5,582 nucleotides of DNA from Thermoleophilia bacterium (GTDB lineage Bacteria; Actinomycetota; Thermoleophilia; Gaiellales; F1-60-MAGs149), in contig JAEMTW010000021.1 of NCBI GenBank assembly GCA_016462095.1, positions 1 through 5,582 of the forward strand. The letters are read 5' to 3'. Below, one piece after another: positions 4,899-5,582 of the stretch; the stretch's first letter is position 1, and every line of letters begins with the position of its first letter. The notes beneath the pieces are model-generated. The model saw only the letters and a program-made list of their open reading frames with translations, did no database searches and was not told the DNA's origin. A program made the translations under genes and the position numbers.

Positions 4899-5545
4899 TG
4901 CACGATCACGACCACGACCATGGTCACGACCATGATCACGACGGTCATCACCATCCGCGACCAGCGAGCGACATCGAGCTGCGGGCACGGGCACTCGAGG
5001 CGCTGCTCGTCGAGAAGGGTCTCGTTTCGAGCGACGCTATCGACGCCGTCATCGACCGCTATGTCAACGACGTGGGCCCGCAGAATGGTGCGCGTGTCGT
5101 CGCCCGTGCCTGGACCGACCCGGCCTACCGTGACCGCCTCCTCAGCGATGCGACTTCCGCAATCGGCGAGCTCGGATACGCCGGCGATGAGGGGCACACG
5201 ATGGTTGTCGTGGAGAACGCCCCCGACGTTCATAACGTGATCGTCTGCACGCTCTGCTCGTGCTATCCCTGGCCGGTGCTCGGCCTTCCGCCGACGTGGT
5301 ACAAGAGCGCTCCCTACCGTGCGCGCGTCGTGGCCGAGCCGCGAGCCGTCCTGCAAGAGTTCGGCGTTGAGGTGCCCGAGACGACTGAGATTCGCGTCTG
5401 GGACTCGACGGCAGAGGTCCGCTACCTCGTGCTACCGATGCGCCCGGAAGGCACCGAGGGGCTGGCAGAGGAAGAGCTCGCGGAGCTCGTTAGCCGCGAC
5501 TCGATGATCGGCACCGGCCTGCCACAGACGCCGGCGGCACGATGA
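4898..5545 (+). CDS. nthA: Nitrile hydratase, alpha subunit, cobalt type, with His/Asp-rich N-terminus
   Basis: The alpha subunit carries the catalytic metal of nitrile hydratase. The 215-residue protein has the claw motif VCTLCSCYPWPVLGLPPTWY at 116-135; Cys117, Cys120 and Cys122 with the Ser121 backbone are the expected ligands, and two of these cysteines are normally oxidised after synthesis. Thr118 (CTLCSC) marks the cobalt type; iron enzymes have Ser there. Other family segments are VGPQNGARVVARAWTDP (59-75), YRARVVAEPRAVL (140-152), IRVWDSTAEVRYLVLP (165-180) and LAELVSRDSMIG (194-205). Unusual is the N-terminus: of residues 2-19, ten are His and six Asp, mostly alternating, where many homologues have an ordinary helix. 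This could bind Co2+ or another metal during loading; that is inference. The start is set by GGAGG and the TAATG overlap. The TGA overlaps the next ATG (ATGA), so the three genes form one coupled operon. Confidence 0.96.
   Translation: MHDHDHDHGHDHDHDGHHHPRPASDIELRARALEALLVEKGLVSSDAIDAVIDRYVNDVGPQNGARVVARAWTDPAYRDRLLSDATSAIGELGYAGDEGHTMVVVENAPDVHNVIVCTLCSCYPWPVLGLPPTWYKSAPYRARVVAEPRAVLQEFGVEVPETTEIRVWDSTAEVRYLVLPMRPEGTEGLAEEELAELVSRDSMIGTGLPQTPAAR
4901..4957 (+). repeat. His/Asp codon repeat in the alpha-subunit gene
   Basis: The DNA coding residues 2-19 is a low-complexity run of CAC/CAT and GAC/GAT codons with a six-base period, interrupted by two Gly codons. It contains the perfect palindrome GACCATGGTC and near repeats of CACGACCATG. 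Mixed codon use shows it is not a pure slippage tract, yet copy number could still change in frame. At protein level it gives the metal-binding-like tail described for the alpha subunit. Confidence 0.8.
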
Positions 5546-5582
5546 GCGGAGACGCCTTGGTGGCGACGCTCGATCTGCCGCG
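5542..5582 (+). CDS. Probable nitrile hydratase accessory protein (3' end outside window)
   Basis: An ATG at 5542 overlaps the alpha TGA in the form ATGA and opens a frame that runs to the edge of the window, giving MSGDALVATLDLPR. Third place after beta and alpha is where cobalt nitrile hydratase operons carry a small accessory (activator) protein, homologous to the N-terminal half of the beta subunit, that delivers metal to alpha. Those proteins often open with a short variable stretch ending in LPR, as here. Only 13 codons and part of a fourteenth are visible, so the call rests mainly on position. There is no good Shine-Dalgarno; translation is probably coupled to alpha. Confidence 0.55.
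   Translation, partial: MSGDALVATLDLP

Overview
This is a GC-rich, gene-dense window, most likely from an actinomycete (Actinomycetota); I cannot name a genus. The reasons are a mycobacterial-type EgtB (ergothioneine synthesis), an MMPL-family exporter, a cobalt-type nitrile hydratase in beta-alpha order, an enolase-superfamily protein of a kind I associate with actinobacteria, and a likely leaderless start. No rRNA, tRNA, CRISPR array, transposase or integrase is visible.

Layout. (1) 1-561 (+): the 3' part of an enolase-superfamily gene that begins left of the window; its barrel looks unusually compact. (2) 581-1774 (-): egtB, convergent with gene 1 across a 19-bp gap, complete, with all three iron-ligand histidines but a shortened C-terminal domain. 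(3) 1775-2031: a divergent intergenic region of 257 bp between egtB and the exporter. It is rich in inverted and direct repeats and holds no convincing gene. (4) 2032-4161 (+): a 709-residue MMPL/RND-type membrane transporter. (5) 4162-4256: a 95-bp spacer with a strong dyad and a -10-like box placed for leaderless transcription of the next gene. (6) 4257-5582 (+): a nitrile hydratase operon, beta subunit, alpha subunit, and the first 41 bp of a third gene that fits a nitrile hydratase accessory protein. These three genes are coupled by TAATG and ATGA stop/start overlaps.

Function. The nitrile hydratase genes form the clearest unit: beta and alpha build a cobalt enzyme that hydrates nitriles to amides, and the third gene probably helps load the metal. 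The alpha subunit carries a very His/Asp-rich N-terminus that could bind the metal. EgtB would make the C-S bond of ergothioneine, but no other egt gene is in view. The MMPL exporter has no substrate that can be read from the sequence, and its link to its neighbours is unproven.

I did not find an obvious new multi-gene system. The best leads are the His/Asp tail on the alpha subunit, the dyad and leaderless promoter before the nitrile hydratase genes, the repeat-rich egtB/mmpL divergent region, and the in-frame shortening seen in both the enolase-like protein and EgtB.
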